A stretch of DNA of 64,000 nt from Gammaproteobacteria bacterium (GCA_041395725.1 JAWKZW010000001.1:1178001-1242000); one strand, 5' to 3'. Positions 44,759 through 54,398 are shown, counted from the stretch's first letter. Notes: generated by a model not told the origin, from the sequence alone. A program made the numbers and translations.

Positions 44759-45134
44759 GACGGAAACTCCTTGGTTGTTGTTTTTATTTGTTGCTGTTAA
44801 TTGTTGTTAGGAGGCCGAGCATGGCAAGTTGCAGAGCCGATGGCAAGCGGGCGAGCTCCGGCCTGTCGCCCGTCGATTTTCCGATCCTGCTGGTGTAATT
44901 CGCCAAAAATTGGCCAGATTGTGCCGCTGAGACGTTCACATTCTCCTCATTTACTCCTTAATTACTTGTTTTTAAAGAGTTTATATCTTGGCATGAAAAT
45001 AGCTACCTCTTCAGGGAAACGAGTAGAAAATTAGCATCTTGAAGGCCGCTGATGTGGCTGTTAACAACCGAAAAATGCGACTTTTGCGCAATGCCCCGCT
45101 CTAAAATCGACCCACAGGGGCCCGGGAGACCACT
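44759..45134. other. Intergenic region between divergent genes
   Basis: About 375 bp between the NHL-repeat gene (minus) and a small membrane protein gene (plus). No RNA or operator was recognised. It holds GT-rich stretches around 44770-44815. Confidence 0.5.
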
Positions 45135-45413
45135 ATGAGAGTGTTAAGTTTTATGTTCTGGATGTTCGCCCTGCTGATCGTAGCGGCTATTCTGCTGCCG
45201 GTCCTGACCGTGGGCTTTGTGCTGCTGTGCAGCGCCGGCGTGTTCCTGATCTGGTTGCTTCCCATCCTGATAATTGCGGCATCCGACCGGACCTCACGGG
45301 GCGAAAAGTTCTGCTGGATTCTCGCCATCATCTTCCTTTCCTGGTTCGCCTGGATTTTCTACTTCTTCCTGGCCCCCCTGAAGCGGGTCGAGCGGGACTA
45401 TTACTACTATTAA
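45135..45413 (+). CDS. Small membrane protein resembling superinfection-immunity/PLDc_N proteins
   Basis: 92-residue, very hydrophobic protein with three transmembrane segments: residues 5-22 (LSFMFWMFALLIVAAILL), 24-46 (VLTVGFVLLCSAGVFLIWLLPIL) and 60-82 (WILAIIFLSWFAWIFYFFLAP). The last segment with SDRTSRGEKFCWILAIIFLSWFAWIFYFF is the pattern of the phage T4 Imm-like/PLDc_N family. The C-terminus ends in a run of tyrosines (DYYYY). Real function unknown. CGGGAGACCACTATG provides a plausible ribosome binding site. Confidence 0.7.
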   Translation: MRVLSFMFWMFALLIVAAILLPVLTVGFVLLCSAGVFLIWLLPILIIAASDRTSRGEKFCWILAIIFLSWFAWIFYFFLAPLKRVERDYYYY

Positions 45414-45668
45414 GCCGGTGACGTCAGGGTTATCATACGGCCGCACCATCACGGAGCGGCCGTCAGATCTTCTGTCAACCCAATTCATGCAATGATTGGG
45501 TCTAACGACCGTTCCAATGGCGCAATCACACCAGCGACGTTGCACGTTTCAGAAATTATGCAACCGCCGGGCAGCCGTCAGTTCGATCCAACCAGATTCG
45601 TTTCGTGTTACCGCGACTGCTGAGGCCGAATCGGTCAGACGGACACGAGCGATACAGAAGGTGCCGGC

Positions 45669-46433
45669 ATGGCAATCATAGAAATCCGGAACCTGGTCAA
45701 GCGCTATCCCAGGCCCGAGAACAAGTCCGAGTTCTTCAAGGCTGTCGACAACATTTCCCTGTCCATCGAGGCCGGCGAGATCTACGGCATTCTTGGCCCC
45801 AACGGTGCCGGCAAAACCACCACTCTGGAAATGCTCGAGGGTCTCACAGACATTGATGAGGGCGAGGCGTTCATCGACGGCATCTGCGTAAACACCAGGC
45901 CATTCGAAGTAAAAAAGATAATCGGCGTCCAGTTGCAGGCCAATGAGTACTTCGACAATCTTTCGATCAAAGAACTGATAACCCTGTTCGGCGCCCTGTA
46001 TGGCAATGTAATCGACCCACTGGAACTGCTTGGCCGGGTGCACCTCACAGAAAAGGCAGAGGCGAAACCTGCCAACCTGTCCGGCGGCCAGAAACAGCGT
46101 TTTTCCATCGCCTGTGCCCTGGTCAACGACCCCAAAGTGTTATTTCTGGACGAACCCACTACCGGGCTGGACCCCCAGGCCAAGCGTAATCTGTGGACTC
46201 TGGTGCAGGAACTGAATCAGACCGGCATGACGATTGTGCTCACCACCCATAACATGGAGGAAGCGGAGTCTTTGTGTGAACGGATTGCCATCATGGACCA
46301 CGGCAAGGTGGTCGCCGAGGACACCCCCAGAAAGCTGATTCTGCAGCACGCCCCGGAGCCCCCCGATGCGCCTCTGCACGGCAGCCTGGAGGACGTATTC
46401 CTGGCGCTCACCGGCCACGGCCTGAGGGATTGA
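45669..46433 (+). CDS. ABC-2 transporter ATP-binding protein
   Basis: 254-residue ATPase of an ABC-2 type exporter. Walker A GPNGAGKTT lies at residues 43-51, the signature LSGGQKQRF near 139, Walker B VLFLDEPTTGLD near 158, and the switch His in TTHNMEEAE near 192. The C-terminal extension (LHGSLEDVFLALTGHGLRD) is typical of the NatA/CcmA-like daunorubicin-resistance group. It is followed after 4 bp by the permease gene, so it forms one exporter. The substrate is unknown. Confidence 0.94.
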   Translation: MAIIEIRNLVKRYPRPENKSEFFKAVDNISLSIEAGEIYGILGPNGAGKTTTLEMLEGLTDIDEGEAFIDGICVNTRPFEVKKIIGVQLQANEYFDNLSIKELITLFGALYGNVIDPLELLGRVHLTEKAEAKPANLSGGQKQRFSIACALVNDPKVLFLDEPTTGLDPQAKRNLWTLVQELNQTGMTIVLTTHNMEEAESLCERIAIMDHGKVVAEDTPRKLILQHAPEPPDAPLHGSLEDVFLALTGHGLRD

Positions 46434-46437
46434 TACC

Positions 46438-47526
46438 ATGAAGCCATTGCCCCTTACCCTGGCCGGAACCCTCACCAGAATTTTCCTGCGCGACCGGCAG
46501 GCGATCTTTTTCAGCCTGTTTTTCCCGATTATCTTCATGGTTGTGTTCAGCTTTGTCGGCAGCCAGGATCAGGAACCAATCTCTCTGGGTATCGTAAACA
46601 ATGCGCCTGGTCCCCTGGCTGAAGACTTCATTCAGCTGTTGGAAGCCAATCCACTGTTCAGCGTCACCCGGGGCGAAGAACAGCCGCTGCGTGAGACGCT
46701 GATCGCCGGCGACACAACCCTGGTACTGATCGTGCCCGAGAGGTTTCAGGAAACCGACAGCAGCGTGGAACTGGGCCTGCTGGTAGATGCCGCCCAGATC
46801 CAGGAGCTGGGTCTGATAATGCCGGTGCTGGAACAGTCACTGCTGGCGGTGGAGAGGCAGCTTCGCAACACCGAGCCCTTGTTTACACTGGCCGTGGAGG
46901 ATGTGCGCGCCAGGTCCCAGCGCTACCTGGATTTTCTGATCCCCGGGTTGCTGGCATTCACCCTGATGCAGGTCTCCATTGCCGGCAGTGGCTTCAACAT
47001 TGTCGAGTACCGGCGCAAGGGAATCCTCAAGCGGCTGTTTGTCACGCCGTTGCAGCCCAGGGACTTTATCATCGCAATCGTCATGTCCCGTATCACCCTG
47101 TGCATACTGCAGATTGCGGTTCTGCTGGGAATTGCCGTACTGTTTCTGGATGTGAGTATCCTGGGCAGCTACCTGGCGCTGTTTACGGTTATTTTCCTGG
47201 GTGCAATTATCTTTCTGTGTATCGGCTTTCTGCTGGGCAGCCTGGCCAAAACCCAGCAGTCCATCCAGGCCATAGGCAACCTGGTGATTTTCCCGCAGAT
47301 TTTTCTGTCCGGCATTTTTTACCCGATCGACACACTGCCCAGGTTCATCCAGCCCGTAGCAGAGATTCTGCCGCTGAGTTTCGTTGCCACGGCGTTGCGT
47401 GAGATTGCCAATAACGGGACAAGTCTGCTGGAAATCCCGCTGATCATGGCCGGGATCATTGCCTGGCTGCTAGTCAGTTTCCTGGCCGCTACCCGTTACT
47501 TTGTCTGGAAAGAAGTTGCCGCCTGA
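46438..47526 (+). CDS. ABC-2 type permease
   Basis: 362-residue membrane subunit of the exporter encoded with the preceding ATPase. The N-terminal helix (AIFFSLFFPIIFMVVFSFVG) is followed by a large external domain (about residues 40-165) and five further helices (LDFLIPGLLAFTLMQVSIAGSG, FIIAIVMSRITLCILQIAVLLGIAVLFL, YLALFTVIFLGAIIFLCIGFLLGSLAK, IGNLVIFPQIFLSGIFYPIDTLP, LIMAGIIAWLLVSFLAATRYF). The IFYPIDTLP loop is conserved in ABC-2 permeases. Both genes start plus-strand translation closely (4 bp gap). Confidence 0.93.
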   Translation: MKPLPLTLAGTLTRIFLRDRQAIFFSLFFPIIFMVVFSFVGSQDQEPISLGIVNNAPGPLAEDFIQLLEANPLFSVTRGEEQPLRETLIAGDTTLVLIVPERFQETDSSVELGLLVDAAQIQELGLIMPVLEQSLLAVERQLRNTEPLFTLAVEDVRARSQRYLDFLIPGLLAFTLMQVSIAGSGFNIVEYRRKGILKRLFVTPLQPRDFIIAIVMSRITLCILQIAVLLGIAVLFLDVSILGSYLALFTVIFLGAIIFLCIGFLLGSLAKTQQSIQAIGNLVIFPQIFLSGIFYPIDTLPRFIQPVAEILPLSFVATALREIANNGTSLLEIPLIMAGIIAWLLVSFLAATRYFVWKEVAA

Positions 47527-48013
47527 TGCGACGGGGATCTAAGCAACTTCTGAGTCTGGGCGACGGCGATAAAGAAACTGGCCGGGAGAATCCGTAACCG
47601 GGACGCTATCAACTGTTTTCCTTCAGCTTTCCATGAGCCATTGTTATCCCACAATTTCCTCGCTGAAGGCAGGGGATAGTTGCATAGGCCAGCTGCCAGT
47701 GTTTCGAGCATTTTCTGAGGGTTTCAGACATTAAGCTGGGCAGTTTCGTTACTCGGTACCGAACTGCCAGGCCAGCGAACTTTGACTCTTGCACAAAACG
47801 AGGGGCGGCCGGCAGTCAGCTTGTGCCTCTGCAATCAAGGACCTACGCTGAACGGCGAAAAATGACCGTTTTTCAGGGCATTTTTCAGAGTGAAGGCACC
47901 CCGGAGGGGCGTGGTCCGCAGCGGCACAAGCTGACTGCCGGGCGGCCCGTTCGGAGCCGCGTTATAGTGCTGGAAGATCGGTCCGAAACTGCGGGACCGC
48001 AATGTCCATGAGC
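47527..48013. other. Intergenic region with a 129-bp structured element
   Basis: About 490 bp between the ABC permease stop and the bidirectional terminator at 48014-48045. It holds the inverted-repeat element at 47811-47939 described separately. No gene is supported. Confidence 0.6.
47811..47939. repeat. Structured element bounded by 17-bp perfect inverted repeats
   Basis: GGCAGTCAGCTTGTGCC (47811-47827) is the exact reverse complement of GGCACAAGCTGACTGCC (47923-47939). The 95-bp interior contains further hairpins, including GAAAAA-TGACCG-TTTTTC (near 47857-47874) and a CACCCC-GGAGGGGCGTGG stem near 47897-47914. This could be a MITE-like insertion or a structured non-coding RNA. Confidence 0.55.
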
Positions 48014-48045
48014 AATAAAAAAGCGCGATCTCTCGCGCTTTTTTA
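48014..48045. terminator. Bidirectional rho-independent terminator
   Basis: GCGCGA (48023-48028), loop TCTC, TCGCGC (48033-48038), flanked by AATAAAAAA on the left and TTTTTTA on the right. It sits between the convergent ABC permease gene (plus) and the P-loop NTPase gene (minus) and can terminate both. Confidence 0.9.
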
Positions 48046-48067
48046 TTTTCATCACCAGGCAGACTGT

Positions 48068-49567
48068 TCAGCTCGTTGCCACCCCACGGTAGAGATCCAC
48101 CACCCGCTCGCTTTGCTGACGACGGACAAAATCGAGGGTGGAGCGGGATATCTGGTAATCTTCCGAATCTCCGGGCGTGTTGCGGCAATGTTCCAGTATC
48201 ACCGCATAAAGGAACTTGAACGCATCACGGGGCTGGTGCATCTGATCCAGTGCCTCAATCAGGTAGGCACTCTGCACGTCGTCGTCGAACATGGCATCCA
48301 GGGGTATATGATCCTCAACGGTCTGACAGTTCTTGAAGCGCCAGGAACAGAGATCATAGAGCGTGGTGCCGGTCCATTTCAGGGGATTGACGACATTCTG
48401 CTTGTCCAGCCGCGCCTGACGCTTGAATTCCATATCCTCCGACGCCAGCAGATGGCTCAGTTCGATAGGCAGCAGCATCTTGACGCCGATCCGCTCCTGC
48501 TGCAGGAACTTGTTGTTGAGCATTGGCCAGACCAGCAACTTCATACGCTTGGCGTCACCGTTAACCAGTACCGGCTCATCCACCCGGTCCATCAGCACGA
48601 TCAGGCTGGAGTAGCCGAAATCGCGGATAACGTCCAGAAACCGGCCGGTCAGCTCGTAGCGGCTGTCCTGGTCAATCTTGGCCGGGAATAGCGGCGCCGC
48701 GTTGTCCACTTTCCTGAAACTCCACAGATGCTCGGCCGTTTCACCTTTTTCCCGCACTACCGCACGGATTTCCCGGGACAGCTGGCGCCCGCGCCGGGTA
48801 TTGCGCCATTCCCGCAACAACCACCAGGCCCCCAGCAATACCGCGCCACCGATGCCCACCAGGGTCGCCGCAATCCATTCCACTCCCGGTGTCGGCAGAA
48901 AACTCCAGCCCAGGCCGCCGATAATGCCGATCACAGCGGTGATAGCAAAGAAAAGTCCGTGGCGCGTTCTGTCCCACGCGGTTTTCATCTTGAGAATTCG
49001 TAACAGGCGGTTCCAGCGGTCGGAAGCCTGGGCGTGTTTGGGGTGATCATAAAGCAACGCCAGGGCTGCCAGGTTCATGCGTTTCTGCAGGTCCATTTTC
49101 TTCAGGATCTTGACCATATCCCTGGAAGTCGCCTTGTCACCCGGCTCCAGAGCCTCGTCCAGCAGTTTGGTCACCGCCAGGGACAGGATGGCATCCTGGT
49201 GATCTGCCAGGCGAATAGACTTCATGATCTTCTCGCCATCGTTGGTCTTCATATGGCGCGCCAGGCGGTCCAGCAGGGGGTTGAGTTCCTCGTAGCTGAC
49301 CACGAATACCTGGTCTGAATCCCTGCTTTCGTTGTAATCCTTGAGCTTGCGCTGAATCATCAGCCGAATAGCCGTTTTGCCACTGCCCTTTTCGCCAAAT
49401 ACGATGGTCGTACCGGGATTGACCGGATCGCCATAGATCTTGGTGAAATCAGGATGGGTTATGGCAGCCTTCAACATCCGGTTATACACGGCGTCGTTGA
49501 GAGCCTCTTCAGCCTGAAAAGGGTGTTCCTTAAGTTTCCAGTGGTCGAAAAATCGCTGCAGGTCCAT
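48068..49567 (-). CDS. Membrane-associated P-loop NTPase
   Basis: 499-residue protein with a P-loop near residues 58-66 (FGEKGSGKTAIRLMI), a Walker-B-like strand (YSSLIVLMDRVDEPVLV) and two transmembrane helices in the middle (residues about 205-255, GLFFAITAVIGIIGGLGWSFL and WIAATLVGIGGAVLLGAWWLL). The N-terminus (MDLQRFFDHWKLKEHPF) is distinctive. The layout is KAP/ExeA-like: an AAA+-type ATPase split by a membrane hairpin. I do not know a named family function. It stands alone, with its own upstream region. Confidence 0.8.
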   Translation of the reverse strand: MDLQRFFDHWKLKEHPFQAEEALNDAVYNRMLKAAITHPDFTKIYGDPVNPGTTIVFGEKGSGKTAIRLMIQRKLKDYNESRDSDQVFVVSYEELNPLLDRLARHMKTNDGEKIMKSIRLADHQDAILSLAVTKLLDEALEPGDKATSRDMVKILKKMDLQKRMNLAALALLYDHPKHAQASDRWNRLLRILKMKTAWDRTRHGLFFAITAVIGIIGGLGWSFLPTPGVEWIAATLVGIGGAVLLGAWWLLREWRNTRRGRQLSREIRAVVREKGETAEHLWSFRKVDNAAPLFPAKIDQDSRYELTGRFLDVIRDFGYSSLIVLMDRVDEPVLVNGDAKRMKLLVWPMLNNKFLQQERIGVKMLLPIELSHLLASEDMEFKRQARLDKQNVVNPLKWTGTTLYDLCSWRFKNCQTVEDHIPLDAMFDDDVQSAYLIEALDQMHQPRDAFKFLYAVILEHCRNTPGDSEDYQISRSTLDFVRRQQSERVVDLYRGVATS

Positions 49568-49744
49568 TTGAGTCGTTCCGCAAGGTGGAATCCAGAAAGC
49601 CGGCGCCTATTTTACATGACATTCGCATGGCATTTACATGACTGGCCCCCAGCAGGGAACATGAAAGCCGCGGCGCGTGAAGGTTTCACTTTTTATAGGG
49701 GCCTAAAGGTAGCCCTGCTGCCAGAATTTGTCCAGCCTCGAGAC

Positions 49745-49890
49745 TAACAGGCTGTTGAAAAGCTATTGCGCCTGCCAATACTTCGTTAAAAACTTGCTCA
49801 AAATGCTCATTTACGCTGGGTTACCTGCACTGTCGCGCCAGTTTTTACCTCGTCCCGGCAGTGTTCACAACGTTTTTCAAGCACCTGTTA
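49745..49890. mobile_element. MITE-like element with TAACAGGCTGTTGAAAA ends
   Basis: Left end TAACAGGCTGTTGAAAA (49745-49761) and right end GTTTTTCAAGCACCTGTTA (49872-49890) are imperfect inverted repeats bounding 146 bp without a gene. This sequence type (CAGGCTGTTGAAAA...) is common in intergenic DNA of Gammaproteobacteria. A related piece lies at 63776-63840. Confidence 0.6.
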
Positions 49891-50001
49891 AGCCGGAACC
49901 GGTATTCCGGAAATTCTCCAGAGATGGTCGCGTGGGCGCGGTTGCGCCGGCCCGATCCGATCCATTCCCCCACCTCTCAGCCTTCTCAGCCTCTCAGCCG
50001 A

Positions 50002-51171
50002 CTAGAAAGTCACCCGCGTCCCTTCATTAATCAGGTCGGAGGGAAACACTACCACGTTGTCACCCTCTTCGACGCCGTCGATGACCATCGTGTAATCGCG
50101 GCCCCGGGAGCCGATCAGCAGCGATCGCAGTTCAGTTTCCCCGTCCACGACCACAAAGGTATTCCAGCCATTGGAACGCTGAAAGATAGCGCTGGTGGGT
50201 ATGGTAAGCACATCCTGTCCCTGCCAGGTGATAATCGCCACTTCGACCCGGTATTCGGCGCCTATATTATCCGGAACGTTCAATAATTCAGCAATCACGT
50301 TAACGCGCTGCTCCTCGACGCCGAGGGCAGAAACCTTGGTGAAAGCTTCCGGCTCAATGTACTGCACCACGGCGTCGATGGTGTAATCGCCGCCCCAGCC
50401 GGTCACCCTGACCGGATCGCCTGGTTCAACCCGCACGGCGTCCTGGGTCAGCAGGTCGACTACTATCTCGAGACTGTCGCGATTGCTGATTTCAAAAAGT
50501 GGCTCCCCAGCCTGAATGACCCGCTCATTATCCTCAAAAACCTGATACACCGTGCCACTGGAAGGCGAGTTTACTTCGATTATTTCAGGAGTTTCCGCCG
50601 TTATGGAACTCACCCCGATAAGAAAGGCCCTCGCGCTGTCGATTTCGGAACGGGCAGCCTGCAGATTGGCGCGGGCCGCCTCGACCCGGGATTCACCGGC
50701 ATTAACCAGCTGTCGAAATGCCTGAACTTCTTCCACGCTGGTGAGGTTGTTGGCGGCCAGCTGCTCCCTTCTGGCCAGCTCGCTGCGATTTCTTTCCAGA
50801 GTAGTGCGCTCTTCCTGCAGGGCGGCTTCGGCTGCCGCGAAGCGCGCCTGCACCGTAGCCAGGTTGGCTTCTGCCATAGCCGCGGTGCGCTGATCCTGGG
50901 GTGTGGGTGCGATCCTGGCGATGACCTGGCCCTCGGAGACTTTGTCACCCTCATCCAGATCGGTTCGCAACAGGCGGCCTGCGATAGGTGCGGTAACCGT
51001 GAAAGGACGTCGTGCCCGGGTGCGACCCTGTTCCTCGACGGTCTCAGCGAAGGGTCGGCGCTCCACCTGGCCAACCTCCACCTGCTCCGCCTGCGGCTGC
51101 AGGACAAAGACAACTGCCGCAACCAGTAACAGGAGAAACACTGCTCCCAACCATCTGGGTATCATTTTCAC
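50002..51171 (-). CDS. HlyD/RND-type periplasmic adaptor of an ABC exporter
   Basis: 389-residue membrane-fusion protein. An N-terminal membrane anchor (WLGAVFLLLLVAAVVFVLQPQ) is followed by a lipoyl half (RPFTVTAPIAGRLLRTDLDEGDKVSEGQVIARIAP), a long coiled-coil hairpin (about residues 95-190, EANLATVQARFAAAEAALQEERTTLERN), then the second lipoyl half (IEVNSPSSGTVYQVFEDNERVIQAGEPLFEI) and a barrel domain. It follows the permease gene by 7 bp. Together with the FtsX-like permease and ATPase it would form a MacAB-type exporter. Confidence 0.93.
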   Translation of the reverse strand: MKMIPRWLGAVFLLLLVAAVVFVLQPQAEQVEVGQVERRPFAETVEEQGRTRARRPFTVTAPIAGRLLRTDLDEGDKVSEGQVIARIAPTPQDQRTAAMAEANLATVQARFAAAEAALQEERTTLERNRSELARREQLAANNLTSVEEVQAFRQLVNAGESRVEAARANLQAARSEIDSARAFLIGVSSITAETPEIIEVNSPSSGTVYQVFEDNERVIQAGEPLFEISNRDSLEIVVDLLTQDAVRVEPGDPVRVTGWGGDYTIDAVVQYIEPEAFTKVSALGVEEQRVNVIAELLNVPDNIGAEYRVEVAIITWQGQDVLTIPTSAIFQRSNGWNTFVVVDGETELRSLLIGSRGRDYTMVIDGVEEGDNVVVFPSDLINEGTRVTF

Positions 51172-51178
51172 CTGGAGG

Positions 51179-53542
51179 CTACTCCCTTGTTTTTAGAACT
51201 TCCACCAGCTCAAAGCGGTCGAGACGTCGTCGCACTGCCCAGCCGCTGGCCGCTGCGGCGACACAGATCAATAGAGCCGACAATATATAGGTTCGAGGTT
51301 CGGCGATAAAGGGAATGCGGTAAATATCCGTCTGGATTCCCTCGGTGATCGCGTAACACAGACCATAACCAATTATCCAGCCAAGTGGTATCGCGACCAG
51401 GGTGACGACGGCCTGTTCTCCCAGCAGCAGGATGGCGACTTCGCGGCGATGAAATCCCATGACCCGCAGACTGGCCAGCTCCCGGCCACGCTCGGACAGG
51501 GAAATACGTGCCGCATTGTAAATGACGCCCACCGCGATCACTGCCGCGAAACCCAGTAAAAACCCCGAGGCTATCAGTATGCCTTCCGCCAGCTGTTCCT
51601 CGAAGGATTCCAGCATGGAGGCCGGCGAAGCGACTCCGGTAACAGCCGGCACCTGCTTCAATTCCCTGAACAGTGCGTCGAGACGCTCGCTGTCCACGGC
51701 CAGGTAGGCGCCTGAAACCACGTTGGGTTCCTCGCTGAGCTGCCACAACGATTCCCTGCTCATGTAGGCGGATACGCCGAGGAAATCCTCGATAACACCG
51801 GTGATTTTCACTTCGGTGGTCTTGCGTTTACCTTCCAGTATTTCAACGATGACCTCGTCACCTGTCGACACCTGTAAACGTTCTGCCAGCAGCGAACTGA
51901 TGACCACCCCGGTGCTGGGAACCGGCACCTCATTGCCCTTGGCAGTGATGATGCGGCGCAGGCGGCCACCCATTTCCATTCCCTGTATGGCCACCTCTTC
52001 GTCCCGGTGAGCGAAACGCAAACGGGCCGGCAGGTAGCGATAGGTTTCAACCCGATTGACACCTTCCAGGTGAGCAAGATCGTAAGCCACCTTATCCGGC
52101 AGGATTTCCCGGAACGTCAAGGTCAGGTCTTCACGCTGAATTACTCTGAATTGCAGGTCCATCATGAAATTGACACTGTCAAACATGAAGAAACCGATGG
52201 TGAGAATCGCCACTGACATGGCGACACCCAGGGAGGAAAAAAATCCCTGTACCGGTTTGCGCTCCACGTTGCGCAGAATCATACGGCCATTGGGGCCGAG
52301 CAGCCTGCCGACACCGATTTTCTCGAAAATTCCCGGTTCGAACCGGGCCGGGGCCTCGGGACGCATGGCCTCGGCCGGCGGCAACAGGATGGCGCGTCGC
52401 ACCGCCGCCATGGCGCCACCGATGGCTCCGACCACGCAGGCCACAAAGGCGAACACCAGCAACGACGGGGTGAGCTGATAGCGCAGATTGGGCAGATCGA
52501 AGTACTGATCGTACATGGCGATATAGCCATCTCCCAGGTAGACTCCTCCTATGGCGCCAAGTGTCCCACCTATCAGAACAGCTACGACGGCAAACATGAG
52601 AAAGTGCATGCCGACCTCTCTGTCACTGTAGCCAAAGGCCTTAAGCACGGCGATTTCACCGCGCTGCGTGGAGATCAGCCGGCCCAGGACCAGATAGAGC
52701 AGAAACACCGCCACCCCGAGAAAGATCACCGGGATCGCCGCCCCGGTTACCCGGTTGGAATCCAGCTCCGCCTGCAGAATCTGGTGGGATGCCTGATCCC
52801 GGCGCGGGTACGCGCCCAGCCCCCCGAATGGCTCGAGAACATTATCGATGGTCTCAATCACCCCATCCAGATTGGCATCGGGAGTCAGGGTGACAAACAC
52901 CTCATTGAAGGCACCATCCATGTTGTAGGCCGGGCCCAGAATTTCACGGCTGGCCCACAGGATTCCATAGCGGTCATCTTCCGGATACAGTGCGCCGGGC
53001 GGCACCGCGTAGGAATGCTCGGCGGAAATGGCAATGCCGACGATATCCAGATCCCGCGCCCGTCCATTGATGATGACCCGGATACTGTCGCCCGGCTGAA
53101 AGTCCCGGGCGGCGGCAAAATTCTCGCTGATTATCACCTCATCCGGCGCGCCTGGCGCGATGTAGCGTCCCTGCCGGACGATAATGTCGTTAAGAATTGG
53201 CCGCCCCACTTCCGGCAGCGAGACAAACCGTCCCTGAGCCGGAATCCCGCTGTCGTCAAGGTCCAGAGTTGCCAGAAACGTGACGCGGCTGTCGGCGGCA
53301 TCCACGCCGGGAATAGCCTCAATCTTACTCAGCAGGCCAAGCGGTGCCCGCACCAGCGGCGCCCAGACATCGGCGAAGCGGGTTACGGAATAATACTGCT
53401 GCTGGGCATAAACCAGCGACTCGTAACTGCCCCGCATGGTGACCACCGACATGATTCCCGAGGCCACCACCAGGGCGATGGAAATCACCTGTCCTTTAAG
53501 GTGCCAGAGTTCCCGCAACAGCTTTTTATTGATTGCCAGCAT
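51179..53542 (-). CDS. FtsX/MacB-family ABC permease
   Basis: 787-residue permease with two FtsX domains. An N-terminal helix (LKGQVISIALVVASGIMSVVTM), a large periplasmic domain, then three helices (IPVIFLGVAVFLLYLVLGRLI, MHFLMFAVVAVLIGGTLGAIGGVYLG, LLVFAFVACVVGAIGGAMAAV) and again a helix and periplasmic domain. The C-terminal bundle has FLLGFAAVIAVGVIYNAARISLSERGRELASLRVMGFHRREVAILLLGEQ, the FtsX signature. It is between the ATPase (6 bp gap) and adaptor genes (7 bp). The transported substrate is unknown. Confidence 0.93.
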   Translation of the reverse strand: MLAINKKLLRELWHLKGQVISIALVVASGIMSVVTMRGSYESLVYAQQQYYSVTRFADVWAPLVRAPLGLLSKIEAIPGVDAADSRVTFLATLDLDDSGIPAQGRFVSLPEVGRPILNDIIVRQGRYIAPGAPDEVIISENFAAARDFQPGDSIRVIINGRARDLDIVGIAISAEHSYAVPPGALYPEDDRYGILWASREILGPAYNMDGAFNEVFVTLTPDANLDGVIETIDNVLEPFGGLGAYPRRDQASHQILQAELDSNRVTGAAIPVIFLGVAVFLLYLVLGRLISTQRGEIAVLKAFGYSDREVGMHFLMFAVVAVLIGGTLGAIGGVYLGDGYIAMYDQYFDLPNLRYQLTPSLLVFAFVACVVGAIGGAMAAVRRAILLPPAEAMRPEAPARFEPGIFEKIGVGRLLGPNGRMILRNVERKPVQGFFSSLGVAMSVAILTIGFFMFDSVNFMMDLQFRVIQREDLTLTFREILPDKVAYDLAHLEGVNRVETYRYLPARLRFAHRDEEVAIQGMEMGGRLRRIITAKGNEVPVPSTGVVISSLLAERLQVSTGDEVIVEILEGKRKTTEVKITGVIEDFLGVSAYMSRESLWQLSEEPNVVSGAYLAVDSERLDALFRELKQVPAVTGVASPASMLESFEEQLAEGILIASGFLLGFAAVIAVGVIYNAARISLSERGRELASLRVMGFHRREVAILLLGEQAVVTLVAIPLGWIIGYGLCYAITEGIQTDIYRIPFIAEPRTYILSALLICVAAAASGWAVRRRLDRFELVEVLKTRE

Positions 53543-53548
53543 GACCCA

Positions 53549-54271
53549 TCACCATTGGATGTCCGCCACGTTCATGCGGGTTTTATTTTCAACGCGCTCG
53601 ACTATTTCACCGCTGCTCATGCGCACCACAACATCACCGAGATTTCCGATGGCGGCATTGTGCGTGATGATGGCCGTCGTTGTGTTGGTCTCGCGATTGA
53701 CATAATCCAGCACACCCAGCACCAACTGGCCGGTCTTGGAATCCAGCGCACCGGTCGGTTCATCACACAACAGAATTTGCGGCCGCTTGGCAATCGCGCG
53801 AGCGATGGCTACCCGCTGTTGTTCCCCGCCCGACAACTGGGAGGGAAAGTGATCCATCCGACCCGCCAGGCCAACCAGGTCCAGGGCTTGGGCCGGCGAC
53901 ATGGGGTCGGTACAGATATCGGTGACCAGGGCCACGTTTTCCCGGGCAGTGAGACTGGAAATGAGGTTGTAAAACTGAAACACGAAGCCGACATGAAAGC
54001 GCCGGTAATTGGTCAATTCGCGGTCACTGAACTGGCTAAGTTCTTCGTCCCGGTAGCGCACCGACCCGCTGCTCGCCACATCAAGACCACCGATTATATT
54101 CAGCAGCGTGGATTTTCCGCTGCCTGAGGCCCCCAGCAGCACGGTCATCTCCCCTTCGTACAGGTCCATATCCACGTGCTTCAGCGCGCGGACGGTTATC
54201 TCCCCCATGGGGTAATCCTTACACAGATCACGCACCTGGAGAATTGCCGTCTTTCCCGCAGTTCCTGCCAT
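53549..54271 (-). CDS. ABC transporter ATP-binding protein (MacB/LolD type)
   Basis: 240-residue ATPase. Walker A GASGSGKST at residues 47-55, signature LSGGEQQRVAIARA near 147, Walker B ILLCDEPTGALD near 166, and the switch His in IITHNAAIGNL. DEPTGALD and VGFVFQFYNLISSLTARENV are typical of the MacB/LolD/YknY group. First gene of the operon ATPase-permease-adaptor on the minus strand; start ATG 54271. Confidence 0.95.
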   Translation of the reverse strand: MAGTAGKTAILQVRDLCKDYPMGEITVRALKHVDMDLYEGEMTVLLGASGSGKSTLLNIIGGLDVASSGSVRYRDEELSQFSDRELTNYRRFHVGFVFQFYNLISSLTARENVALVTDICTDPMSPAQALDLVGLAGRMDHFPSQLSGGEQQRVAIARAIAKRPQILLCDEPTGALDSKTGQLVLGVLDYVNRETNTTTAIITHNAAIGNLGDVVVRMSSGEIVERVENKTRMNVADIQW

Positions 54272-54398
54272 CTCGCCGCCTTATCAACCCGGCCCTGTTG
54301 AAATCGCAACAGGTTACCGGTTCGTAGCTGTTGACTGATGATACTCGAGTAGCTAAGTTCGAAGCCACACGCAGATCCCGGGCCCTGGTGGAGTCAAC

